A stretch of 64,000 nt of DNA from CAYVRJ01 sp964453645 (GTDB lineage: Bacteria; Bacillota; Clostridia; Christensenellales; JAWKQI01). Positions 34,455-42,786 of the stretch are shown piece by piece (the first letter of the stretch is position 1; each line of letters starts with the position of its first letter). Under the pieces are notes generated by a model. That model had not been told where the DNA came from. It ran no database searches and worked only from the letters and a program-made list of their open reading frames with translations. A program made the translations under genes and the position numbers. Location of the stretch: NCBI GenBank assembly GCA_964453645.1, contig CAYVRJ010000003.1:199832-263831 (forward strand), given 5' to 3'.

Positions 34455-35672
34455 TTAACTTTTCCTGCCCGACAACAGTTCCTCTTCCTTTTCCACTTCA
34501 ATACACGCTTGAAAAGCAGCCAATACATTGGGATCGAATTTGCTGGACCACATCTTAGTGATGGTGGAGATGGCACCTTTGACTGTATACTGTATTCGAT
34601 ATTGCACGTTTGAAATGAGTGCGTCGTACACATCGGCAACGGCGAGTATGCGGGAACACAGGGGAATACTTTCCCCCCGCAAACCGTTGGGATAACCGGA
34701 GCCATCGTAGCGCTCGTGGTGAGAGGCCGCAAGTTCTACAGCCATTTTCAACATGGAGTTGTCGGGGAACTTCTCCCGAGCACGCCACAGGATAGAGGAG
34801 CCCACATGGGTATGGTTTTGCATCTCTTCTCTGTCGCTGGGGCTATATTTTTGCATGGAATTAATCAAATTTTTCGGCAGACCCGCCATGCCGCAGTCGT
34901 AGAGTGCCGAAGCAAAAATAATATCGTTTAAAAACTCCGAAGTGATAATGCCGCTGTACTTTGGCTGCCTGGCCAGATAGGTGGTCATTTTGCCGCAAAG
35001 GGATTGTACCCGCTGAATTGATCGGTTGAGTTGACTGGAGTTTATCTCAACAAAGCCGGTTACAATTTCAATAACAGCCATTTGTGCGTTGAAATTATTT
35101 TTATGCAGGTTGATCAACTGCTCCTGTGCTTCTAACGTTCTCTTGTATTCTCGCTCCAGCTCTGCCTTGAGGTAGGCGTTGTATTTGTTGGTATAGCGCT
35201 GTATTCTGGAAATCTTTAAATGGGTTTCCACCCTTGCCCGCACTTCTTCAAATGCAAAGGGTTTTGTAATATAGTCCACGCCCCCCGATTTATAAGCTTC
35301 AATTTTGCTCTCAATATCGCTAAGGGCAGTGACAAATATAATGGGTACGTCTTTTAAAACGTGAGAAGCTTTCATGGCCCTGGCAACTTCAAAGCCATTC
35401 ATGTCGGGCATACTCACGTCTAGCAGCACGATGTCTGGCGGATAGATTTCCATACTTTGCAGTGCTTCTCTGCCCGACAAAAAGGCAAAGGAATGAAACC
35501 CAGCATCCTTGAGCATGGCACTGAGAATTTTCACATTTTCTAAAACGTCATCAATTACAGCTACCGAACAATCTGAAAGCTTTTCAATGGCAACGTATTC
35601 TTTAGACATTTCTTCAGGTATTTCGGCAATTGTTTCCCCGTGTACCTCGATGGTTTCCCTCACATTTTCCAT
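34455..35672 (-). CDS. Response regulator with degenerate HD-GYP output domain
   Basis: 405 residues. Receiver domain about 35-155 (AVIDDVLENVKIL; VLLDVSMPDMNGFE with the phospho-Asp; KPFAFEE). A coiled coil joins it to an HD-GYP domain. The second half of that domain is intact (HHERYDGSGYP, ADVYDALIS), but the HD motif reads LYDCGMAGLP: Tyr258 replaces the metal-binding His and Met262 replaces the Lys of the usual HDIGK. Loss of c-di-GMP phosphodiesterase activity is therefore likely, leaving a binding or scaffold role. It follows the hybrid kinase by 9 bases with AGGAG overlapping that gene's stop. Confidence 0.88.
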   Translation of the reverse strand: MENVRETIEVHGETIAEIPEEMSKEYVAIEKLSDCSVAVIDDVLENVKILSAMLKDAGFHSFAFLSGREALQSMEIYPPDIVLLDVSMPDMNGFEVARAMKASHVLKDVPIIFVTALSDIESKIEAYKSGGVDYITKPFAFEEVRARVETHLKISRIQRYTNKYNAYLKAELEREYKRTLEAQEQLINLHKNNFNAQMAVIEIVTGFVEINSSQLNRSIQRVQSLCGKMTTYLARQPKYSGIITSEFLNDIIFASALYDCGMAGLPKNLINSMQKYSPSDREEMQNHTHVGSSILWRAREKFPDNSMLKMAVELAASHHERYDGSGYPNGLRGESIPLCSRILAVADVYDALISNVQYRIQYTVKGAISTITKMWSSKFDPNVLAAFQACIEVEKEEELLSGRKS

Positions 35673-35681
35673 GCAGTTCTC

Positions 35682-38600
35682 CTATTTGCACATTTCAATT
35701 AAATTTAAAATTGATTTCTTATCAAAGTTGTCGGCGTACTCGGCGAGTACAGTGGAGAGAGAAGGATTGTCATCTTTCATTTTATGGGCAATCTCTGCAA
35801 CGGTATCAAAATCCCCTCTAAATACTGCGGTCTCTAACGCTTGTTTCATAGTGTCGGTAATATTCTCAAAGTGTAGGTGGCTCAAGTCCTCAGATTCCTT
35901 TTGCTCCTCTTCCTCAAATTCATATTCCACAGGTAGCAACTCTTCGATGGTTTGCATGAGCTTATCGGCAATAATTGGTTTGGTGATAAAGTGATCCACC
36001 CCTGCATCCATGGCCTCCTGTTTGTCTTTGTCAAGGGCGTTGGCTGTAACGGCAATGATGGGGGTGTGTGTGCCCTGCTCCAACTGCCGAATGCGCTTGG
36101 TGGCCTCGATTCCGTTCATTTCAGGCATGAGCATATCCATAGTGATGAGGTCGGGAGCATGTTTTTTCCACAGTTCCAGCACCTGTAGGCCGGTTTCTGC
36201 ATCCATAACTTTGAAGCCCACGTTAGACAAAAATTCTTTTAAAACTTCGCCGCTGTCGGCCCTGTCATCTGCAACGAGAATGGTATACTCTTTGTTGATC
36301 TTTTTAATTCTAGAATAATTCTTCATATTACAATCGGTATCGTACACGTCGTGGCAGATTTTTAACACAAAATCAATGCGGAAGGTGGTGCCCACTCCTA
36401 CGGCCGATTCAAGGATGCTCACATCGCCCTCCATCAACCGGGCAAAGTTTCGGCTGATAGACATACCCAGCCCTGTGCCGCCCCCTGTCTTTGCACCCGA
36501 TTCCGTTTGCTCAAAGGCAGAGAATACTCGATCCTGCTCCGATTCTTTAATGCCGCTGCCCGTGTCTTTCACATCGATGATGATTTTTACAAAATCGTTG
36601 GGGCGAACCTCCTTGGCAACTTTAATAGAAATGCTGCCCTGGCTGGTGAACTTAATGGCGTTGCTGATCACATTAAAGATAATTTGACGGATCTTACCCG
36701 CATCTCCCATGACATTCCGTGGGATGTCTAAGGGGATGTTGCGATAAAACCGAAGGCCCTTGTCGTCCATTTGGGTTTTAAACATATCCACCAAATCGTC
36801 AAATAAATTGAGCAGGTTAAAGGGGGATTCGGTGAGAGAAATCTTACCCGCTTCAATTTTAGACAACTCTAATATGTCGTTGATTAGGGTGAGCAAGTGG
36901 CTTCCGCTGCGCCGAATGGTGTTGACATAATTCATCTCTCGGTCGCCCAAGTTTTTACTCAGTTGAAGAAGCTGAGAATACCCCATAATCGCATTCATGG
37001 GCGTTCGAATCTCGTGGCTCATGTTGGCGATAAACGTACTCTTGGCGCTGTTGGCACTGTCTGCCTCTTTTTTGAGATTGACAATTTCAGTTTCGTCGAT
37101 GCAAATTTCAATAATTCCTGTGATCTCACCGTCATCGTTGATGAGGGGATTCCGATAGACCTTGCAGTAGCAGGTCTTGGAATGAATCTCTTTGGTGTAA
37201 TTGATCACTTTAATGATTTTGTCCCCAGTATTTAACGGGCAATCCTCACACGGCTCATTGTTGTCGAAGAAGTCGTAACAAAACAATCCTTCACCAAAAT
37301 TAAATCCAGATTGGGAACTGGCGCTGTTGTAAAACTGTGTCTTGTGGTCGCTGCCAATGATGCGGATGGGGATGGGGATGGCTTGGAAATATTTTAAAAT
37401 CGCTTCAAAAGCTTTATTTGCCGTTTGCGTCAGCTCGGCAAACTTACCCGTGGCAGCTTGGCAGTCCACAGTGGAATAGAAATTACCCTTGGCAAAGTGT
37501 CTTGTGGTGTCGTTTAGTTGGGTGATAATGCTTTCAATGATGCTCACCGTATTGGTAAACGCTTTATTGGCATCCACCTGCTGGTCGTAAATGGCTTGCA
37601 GATAGGGGGCAGAAGGCCTGCGGCCAATTTCAATCACTGCATTTTTCAAATCCCCCTTGGCCAACCGGGAGAGTGCTTCTAAGTCCATCAAAGTAAGGTG
37701 TTCAAAATAGGCAAAGATTTGTTCCTGTTCGTGAATCTTTTCCATAAGGCTGGTCTGATCCACAAACACCTGCAAAAACACCTTTCGCTCTTCCGTCTTT
37801 TCAAAGGCAAAACTCTGGGTGGTAAAGACAGCATAAGTGCCCATGGTGTACAAGCTTGCGGTCCGCATGGTATCACTTTGCTTGCAGCGGTTGATTTCGC
37901 CCATGAGCTTTTTCTTTCCACCAATGGAGAGGTCGTTTAGGCTGAGGCCATCTTCGATCTGCTCTTTAGTGACGTTGAGTTTGTTGCGCAGAGGCCTGTT
38001 TAAGTAAATAACGTTGTAGTCGCTGTCGATAAGGGCAACGCCCACGGGCAGAATATCGAACACCCCTGTCAGGCTTTCCAACATGGCGTTGAGGGAGGAT
38101 ATAATCTCCTTGGTGTCCATGTCCGATTCCATCAGGCGCATAAAGATATAACCCTGGCTGATGCTGTATGCAGTTGTCTTAATTTCATTGAGCAGCAAGT
38201 TGTTGTGTTCGATCAGCTCAACAATTCTGTTACCCGCCTTGGTAATTTCGTGGTTGCCGGTGAGCATCTTGTAGGGTTTACCCTGATAAATGCTGTTCAC
38301 CAAAGCCCCTAAGTCGTGGATGGGTTGGGTGGCTCTATATGCCAGAGCAGCCACAATGAGCAGCACGAGAACGGATATGAGGATATATTCAATCAATCCA
38401 ATATTTAAATAGTTACTCACGAAGGCAGTGAAAACAGCGCTGTCCTCCATAAACGAGCAGAAATACCACCCGTCGTAGGGTAGGGATGCAATGAATTTTT
38501 TGCCGTTTGCTTGGGGCATGGTTAAAATGCCGTTGTCACTCCCCTCCAAGAAGTTCAAGGGCAGGTCTTCGCAAACCAATAAACCACTCACTTCCCGGTG

Positions 38601-39281
38601 CTCAAGATAACTGGTGATGACAAAGTTGCTGTCGTACTCAGGGGTGATGATGGAGTGGTAAGAGATCAACTCGTTGGTATCGGACGAGTTCGACTCCCAC
38701 AGCATTTCCACGATATTTAAATTGGTACCCACAAGGCCGTATAGTGTGTCGTCTTTAAATATAGGCACGATAAACTGAAAGATGACTGCGCCCGAGCTGT
38801 TGGTGAACTTGATCATAATGGGTGATTTTAAATTTGCTTGCAAGTTGTTGATGGCAGCAATGTCCCAATCGGATAGAGAAACGCTCCTAGCAGCACTGCC
38901 GTTTCGCAGTTCATAGTTTCCCGCAATGTTAAAGATCCACAACTCGGAATTGTATTCTTCAAGCTTGTGATACGCATTGTTAAAGGTTTTTGTAATGAGG
39001 TCGTAGTTGTCGTGGCTGTTAAACGCATCTGCTGTGGAACAGTCAATCAGCATATCCGCCAATAGAATGTTAGAGGCAAGGTTTTCCGCAACATTTTCGT
39101 GGGACTGCATCTTCATATACAGCTCGTCGGACAAGAACCTGTTTTCAATGAGGGACAGGCGCTCCACGCTGGATATAAAGAAAACTTGAAACAACAGTGA
39201 AAACACCACATAAAGGGCAATGAGTATCACTGCAAAAGTGGCAATAATATTAAATACAAATTTTTTGCGAAGTGATTTCAT
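35682..39281 (-). CDS. Hybrid sensor histidine kinase/response regulator with Cache and PAS domains
   Basis: 1199 residues. Membrane helices near 11-35 and about 290-310 enclose an extracellular Cache-like sensor. Two PAS-like regions follow (VFDILPVGVALIDSDYNVIY; a cysteine-bearing one with CYDFFDNNEPCEDCPLN). HisKA holds SHEIRTPMNAIMGY near residue 750, the HATPase part has N- and G-boxes (FNVISNAIKFTSQ; GGGTGLGMSIS), and a receiver near 1010-1125 has TMDMLMPEMNG. A 60-residue helical tail ends the protein. Encoded between two HD-GYP regulators (6 and 9 bases away), which are its probable phosphorylation targets, linking an external signal to c-di-GMP. Confidence 0.92.
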   Translation of the reverse strand: MKSLRKKFVFNIIATFAVILIALYVVFSLLFQVFFISSVERLSLIENRFLSDELYMKMQSHENVAENLASNILLADMLIDCSTADAFNSHDNYDLITKTFNNAYHKLEEYNSELWIFNIAGNYELRNGSAARSVSLSDWDIAAINNLQANLKSPIMIKFTNSSGAVIFQFIVPIFKDDTLYGLVGTNLNIVEMLWESNSSDTNELISYHSIITPEYDSNFVITSYLEHREVSGLLVCEDLPLNFLEGSDNGILTMPQANGKKFIASLPYDGWYFCSFMEDSAVFTAFVSNYLNIGLIEYILISVLVLLIVAALAYRATQPIHDLGALVNSIYQGKPYKMLTGNHEITKAGNRIVELIEHNNLLLNEIKTTAYSISQGYIFMRLMESDMDTKEIISSLNAMLESLTGVFDILPVGVALIDSDYNVIYLNRPLRNKLNVTKEQIEDGLSLNDLSIGGKKKLMGEINRCKQSDTMRTASLYTMGTYAVFTTQSFAFEKTEERKVFLQVFVDQTSLMEKIHEQEQIFAYFEHLTLMDLEALSRLAKGDLKNAVIEIGRRPSAPYLQAIYDQQVDANKAFTNTVSIIESIITQLNDTTRHFAKGNFYSTVDCQAATGKFAELTQTANKAFEAILKYFQAIPIPIRIIGSDHKTQFYNSASSQSGFNFGEGLFCYDFFDNNEPCEDCPLNTGDKIIKVINYTKEIHSKTCYCKVYRNPLINDDGEITGIIEICIDETEIVNLKKEADSANSAKSTFIANMSHEIRTPMNAIMGYSQLLQLSKNLGDREMNYVNTIRRSGSHLLTLINDILELSKIEAGKISLTESPFNLLNLFDDLVDMFKTQMDDKGLRFYRNIPLDIPRNVMGDAGKIRQIIFNVISNAIKFTSQGSISIKVAKEVRPNDFVKIIIDVKDTGSGIKESEQDRVFSAFEQTESGAKTGGGTGLGMSISRNFARLMEGDVSILESAVGVGTTFRIDFVLKICHDVYDTDCNMKNYSRIKKINKEYTILVADDRADSGEVLKEFLSNVGFKVMDAETGLQVLELWKKHAPDLITMDMLMPEMNGIEATKRIRQLEQGTHTPIIAVTANALDKDKQEAMDAGVDHFITKPIIADKLMQTIEELLPVEYEFEEEEQKESEDLSHLHFENITDTMKQALETAVFRGDFDTVAEIAHKMKDDNPSLSTVLAEYADNFDKKSILNLIEMCK

Positions 39282-39287
39282 ACAATC

Positions 39288-40394
39288 TCACGCATCCATA
39301 AATTCGTTGAAAATCTCATCGAACTCATTGCGGCAATCAAAAAAAGCTGCAACGACTTCAGGTGAAAAGTGTTTGCCGTTTCCTTCTAAAATAATGTCCT
39401 CCACCTGTTTTTGTGTCATGGGTTGTTTATATGGGCGTTTGCTGCGCAAAGCGTCGTATACATCGGCCAAGGCCATAATGCGGGCACTCAAAGGGATTTG
39501 TTCGCCCTTTAACTTGTGCGGATACCCTGAGCCGTCATACCGCTCGTGGTGGCACAAAATAATATCGTAGGCGATTTCACCAAACGCAACATCTTGCATT
39601 TCTTTTTTAACTTCCAAAAAGGTATTTGCACCAATGGTGGTGTGCGTTTTCATGATTTCAAACTCTTCATTACTCAGCTTGCTGGGTTTTAGCAGTATTC
39701 TATCTTCAATTCCCACTTTTCCGATATCGTGCAGGGGGGCAACCAATTTTATAATATTTGAAAATTCCGAACCCACCTCTGAGTAGTCGTTATTTTTAAT
39801 CACATTTTTTGCCAAAGTTTCGCAAAACTGTCCCACTCGCTCCAAATGTAATCCCGTATCCGTATCCCGGCACTCCGCCAGCTTTGCCAGTGCAATGATG
39901 GTTGCGTTTTGGGCGTGTACCAATTTTGAGTTGGTTTGATCGATTTCTCTTAACTGGTCTTCCACCCGTTTTTCAAGGGAAGCGTTGAGATCGGTGATTT
40001 CGCTCTGAAGTTTGCTGATTTTTAAATGAATGGCAATGCGTTCCTTCACCTCTTCAAACTCAAAGGGTTTGGTAATATAATCTACACCGCCGTTTTCAAA
40101 GGCCTTGACTTTATCGCCCACATCACTCAAAGCACTGATAAAAATGATGGGGATGGGTTCATATTTTTTTTCTGCCTTAATCATTCGGCAGGCTTCGTAG
40201 CCGCTGAGATCGGGCATGGTGACGTCCATTAAGATGATGTTGGGCAAAAAGCATTTTAAAGATTCTATGGCATCGATTGCACTGCGGAACATGGAAACGT
40301 TATAACCAATTCTTTGGAGAATTTCCTTTAATAACCGCAAATTTGCAGGGTTGTCGTCCACAACCATGACTTTGTTGTACTCGTGACTTGTCAT
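39288..40394 (-). CDS. Response regulator with HD-GYP c-di-GMP phosphodiesterase domain
   Basis: 368 residues from the ATG at 40394, chosen for AGGAGG seven bases upstream. Receiver domain first (VMVVDDNPANLRLL; ILMDVTMPDLSGYE; KPFEFEE), then a coiled coil and a canonical HD-GYP domain: LHDIGKVGI, MKTHTTIGANTFLE, CHHERYDGSGYP, ADVYDALRSKRPYK. All metal-binding residues visible in active relatives are present, so it should hydrolyse c-di-GMP when phosphorylated. First gene of the operon with the hybrid kinase and the degenerate HD-GYP protein. Confidence 0.93.
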   Translation of the reverse strand: MTSHEYNKVMVVDDNPANLRLLKEILQRIGYNVSMFRSAIDAIESLKCFLPNIILMDVTMPDLSGYEACRMIKAEKKYEPIPIIFISALSDVGDKVKAFENGGVDYITKPFEFEEVKERIAIHLKISKLQSEITDLNASLEKRVEDQLREIDQTNSKLVHAQNATIIALAKLAECRDTDTGLHLERVGQFCETLAKNVIKNNDYSEVGSEFSNIIKLVAPLHDIGKVGIEDRILLKPSKLSNEEFEIMKTHTTIGANTFLEVKKEMQDVAFGEIAYDIILCHHERYDGSGYPHKLKGEQIPLSARIMALADVYDALRSKRPYKQPMTQKQVEDIILEGNGKHFSPEVVAAFFDCRNEFDEIFNEFMDA

Positions 40395-40629
40395 GTCGTT
40401 GCCTCCTATTCGTCTCATGTAAACATCACTTTTTTATACAACTATGAAAATATATATTTGAAGAGTCAACACAATTATATTATACAACATTCGACCCTGA
40501 AATCAAGGACAAATTGTGCAGGGTGTTATTCTTTTGCAAGACAGAGGGAAGCAGGATATGACATTTGGTTGTTTGTTTTGCAGCAGACATATGATATACT
40601 ACATATTATTTGCGTATTTGGAGGAAGAG

Positions 40630-40845
40630 ATGGCAGAAAAAAAAGAAGTGGTCATACCCGATGAGCTGCTCCGGGTGATGGAGGGCAGCAGTGAGGCGAA
40701 AGAGTTTTTTGAAAGCCTGACAGACGGTTATAAGCGGGGGTATTGCGATTGGGTTGGGGGTGCCAAGGGGGAGGCCACGCGGCAGACCAGAGCAGAAAAA
40801 GCTTTACTCATGCTGTTACGCAAACAAAAAACGCTAAAAACATAG
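40630..40845 (+). CDS. YdeI/OmpD-associated (OmdA) family small protein
   Basis: 71 residues from the ATG at 40630 behind GGAGGAAGAG; a longer in-frame reading from 40516 adds a low-complexity stretch and no ribosome site. The whole protein matches the OmdA-type domain: VIPDELLRVMEGSSEAKEFF, then GYKRGYCDWVGGAKGEATR and RAEKALLMLL. Relatives are called bacteriocin-protection or YdeI/OmpD-associated proteins with no defined biochemistry. The next gene (DUF1801-like) is often fused or adjacent to this domain, so the pair fits a known association. Confidence 0.82.
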   Translation: MAEKKEVVIPDELLRVMEGSSEAKEFFESLTDGYKRGYCDWVGGAKGEATRQTRAEKALLMLLRKQKTLKT

Positions 40846-40924
40846 GGGTGCTTCAAATAAAATAAACTATTTCGGGCATACTGAGTGTGATATCTAATGG
40901 AATACAAACGGATACAGGTGGGGT

Positions 40925-41296
40925 ATGGAAGTTTTTGCGGAATATCTTAATAAAATCGATCACCCGGAACACAGGAATCGGGTGGAAGAAATTTTTAAGT
41001 TTATCATGGAGACATTTCCCCAGTTGGTGCCCAGAATTGCTTGGAATCAACCCATGTTTACCCACCACGACACGTTTATCATTGGCTTTAGCACAGCAAA
41101 AAAGCATTTGGCTGTTTCACCAGAAGTGGCAGGAATTGTTCACTTTTCTTCGGAGATTCAAGATGCAGGTTATGATTGTGCAAAGAATTTATTCCGCATC
41201 ACATGGGAAGCCCCCGTGGACTATTCGTTGCTCAAACAAATGATTCAGTTTAACATTACTGAAAAGCAAGACTGCACAACTTTTTGGCGAAAATAA
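40925..41296 (+). CDS. DUF1801 / YdhG-like protein
   Basis: 123 residues, cytosolic. Family features: FAEYLNKIDHPEHRNRVEEI, then PRIAWNQPMFTHHDTFIIGF and AKKHLAVSPEVAG. B. subtilis YdhG/Fra in this family has a frataxin-like fold and is called an intracellular iron chaperone; whether that applies here is not known. GGTGGGGT precedes the ATG. It lies 79 bases after the OmdA-type gene, same strand, and converges on the PEBP gene. Confidence 0.8.
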   Translation: MEVFAEYLNKIDHPEHRNRVEEIFKFIMETFPQLVPRIAWNQPMFTHHDTFIIGFSTAKKHLAVSPEVAGIVHFSSEIQDAGYDCAKNLFRITWEAPVDYSLLKQMIQFNITEKQDCTTFWRK

Positions 41297-41303
41297 ACAA
41301 CCG

Positions 41304-41897
41304 TCACTGGTACACACCAGTTAATGATCCATATTGTAAAACATGCCCATCAATACTTTGAAGCAATTCTTTTTTATCTGCATTTGCCGATAGATCCAAC
41401 ATCGTATCTAACACATACACATGAAAGCGATAGCGGTGGGAAGTGCCCCGGGGCGGCCTTGGCCCGCCGTAGCAGTGCCTGCCAAAGGCGATTCCCTGCA
41501 CAGCTCCGCCAAAGGAATCCAAGCGTTCACCCTTGGGAATACCTTCGGGGATGACATTTTGTACGGGAATGTTCCAAATGACCCAGTGGCTAAAACCGCC
41601 CAATACTGGCGGGAAGTCAAGGTCTTCCATGACAATAGCCATAGATTTTGCCATAGGTGAAAGCTCCGAAACGTGCAGCTCAGGTGAGATATCCTCGCCA
41701 CGCCGTGTATATTGAACGGGAATGTTGCCGTTTTCCAAAAAAGCAGGGCTGGTGACCACAATAGGTGTTGCTTTAGATACATCAATTTTATAGCCGTCAC
41801 GGTAGCTTAGAAGAATCACAACCAGCACCGCAACAATGGCAATCGCAACCCACATGAGAATCCTCCATACTTTCTTTTGTTTTTGTTTTTCAGTCAT
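41304..41897 (-). CDS. YbhB/YbcL-type PEBP (Raf kinase inhibitor-like) protein, membrane-anchored
   Basis: 197 residues from the ATG at 41897 behind AGGAGGAGCTT; the longer frame to 41972 lies inside the TetR gene. An N-terminal membrane helix at about 12-34 (WRILMWVAIAIVAVLVVIL) would place the domain outside. PEBP motifs are present: VTSPAFLENGNIPVQYTRRG, SMAIVMEDLDFPP, FSHWVIWNIP, and CYGGPRPPRGTSHRYRFHVY. Bacterial members have no firm function. It lies 31 bases downstream of the TetR-family gene and is probably co-transcribed and regulated with it. Confidence 0.87.
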   Translation of the reverse strand: MTEKQKQKKVWRILMWVAIAIVAVLVVILLSYRDGYKIDVSKATPIVVTSPAFLENGNIPVQYTRRGEDISPELHVSELSPMAKSMAIVMEDLDFPPVLGGFSHWVIWNIPVQNVIPEGIPKGERLDSFGGAVQGIAFGRHCYGGPRPPRGTSHRYRFHVYVLDTMLDLSANADKKELLQSIDGHVLQYGSLTGVYQ

Positions 41898-41928
41898 AAG
41901 CTCCTCCTGGGTAAAAAGTGTTGTTTCA

Positions 41929-42555
41929 TCAATTAGAGGGCAAGTCAATTTTTGGAATAGACGGATCAGCACCCAGCAAATTTGCTATAAACGGGGACAA
42001 TGTTTGGAGCATAGAAATTGCGTTCTTATTATGTGTTTCAGCAAGACTTTGTTTTCGGATCATGCCGTATATGCCATAAATCACAAATGTTGCAGTTGTT
42101 TCAGAATCGTCAAAGGAGAGTAGGCCAGCTTCTCTGCCTTCTTCGATGAATGTTTGCACAATGGGTATGGATTCGTTTAAAATTATCAAGGACAAATGCC
42201 TAAAAACACCCATGTCGAGATCAGTTCGCTGATAACCGCATACCCGATCTCTGCCGTTTAAAAATTCAATGTAGAGTTGTATCACATCCAAGTATCTTTG
42301 GCGAAAGGGAACGGATGTGTTGTGCAAAACCCCATGGATGGCACCTAAAAAAGTATGGGCATATTTGCCCATGGCTTCTTTGAAAATGGCTTCTTTGGAT
42401 TCAAAATGGTGATAAAACATACCGAAGGAGCCGTTTGCTTGAGAATAAATCTCCTTGACCGATGTTCCCTCAAAACCTTGCTTTAAAAACAGTTTGAGTG
42501 CAATGTCTAACAATTCTTCTTTTCGATCAGCGGGCTTTTTCACTACTCGTTTCAT
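41929..42555 (-). CDS. TetR/AcrR family repressor
   Basis: 208 residues. N-terminal HTH: KEELLDIALKLFLKQGFEGT, then VKEIYSQANGSFGMFYHHF and ESKEAIFKEAM. The C-terminal ligand domain is helical and divergent. The start at 42555 uses GAAGGAATG. Two copies of the operator ACAGAG-N5-CTCTGT lie directly upstream on its own promoter, so it should be autoregulated, and the PEBP gene downstream shares the transcript. The effector is unknown. Confidence 0.9.
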   Translation of the reverse strand: MKRVVKKPADRKEELLDIALKLFLKQGFEGTSVKEIYSQANGSFGMFYHHFESKEAIFKEAMGKYAHTFLGAIHGVLHNTSVPFRQRYLDVIQLYIEFLNGRDRVCGYQRTDLDMGVFRHLSLIILNESIPIVQTFIEEGREAGLLSFDDSETTATFVIYGIYGMIRKQSLAETHNKNAISMLQTLSPFIANLLGADPSIPKIDLPSN

Positions 42556-42565
42556 AATACATTCC

Positions 42566-42619
42566 TTCACAGAGTCTCGCTCTGTGAAGAGCATACCATA
42601 CAGAGCGTTGCTCTGTCAA
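42566..42619 (-). promoter_or_regulatory. TetR-gene promoter with twin operators
   Basis: Operator 1 is TTCACAGAG-N5-CTCTGTGAA (42566-42588); operator 2 is ACAGAG-N5-CTCTGT (42600-42616). Their centres are 31 bases apart, about three helical turns. The minus-strand promoter TTGACA (42619-42614), 18 bases, TATGCT (42595-42590) is straddled by both. Confidence 0.8.
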
Positions 42620-42685
42620 GCGGGAGGGGAATTCAAGAAGAAAAAGAACTACATAGGGAATAAATGTAACAATTCATTGGTGTAT

Positions 42686-42694
42686 CATATAATA
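42686..42694 (+). promoter_or_regulatory. Possible sigma-K -10 element of the collagen-like gene
   Basis: CATATAATA fits the sigma-K -10 pattern CATANNNTA. An AC at about the right distance could serve as the -35. A late mother-cell promoter would suit a spore-surface protein, but the AT-rich sequence makes chance matches likely. Confidence 0.25.
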
Positions 42695-42786
42695 TATACA
42701 TACTGGTATAAAGATTTTAGATATTTTGAAAATCTGTCTAATATGCCTTTAATACCTTGAATTTTCATAGGGGTGTAAATATAATT

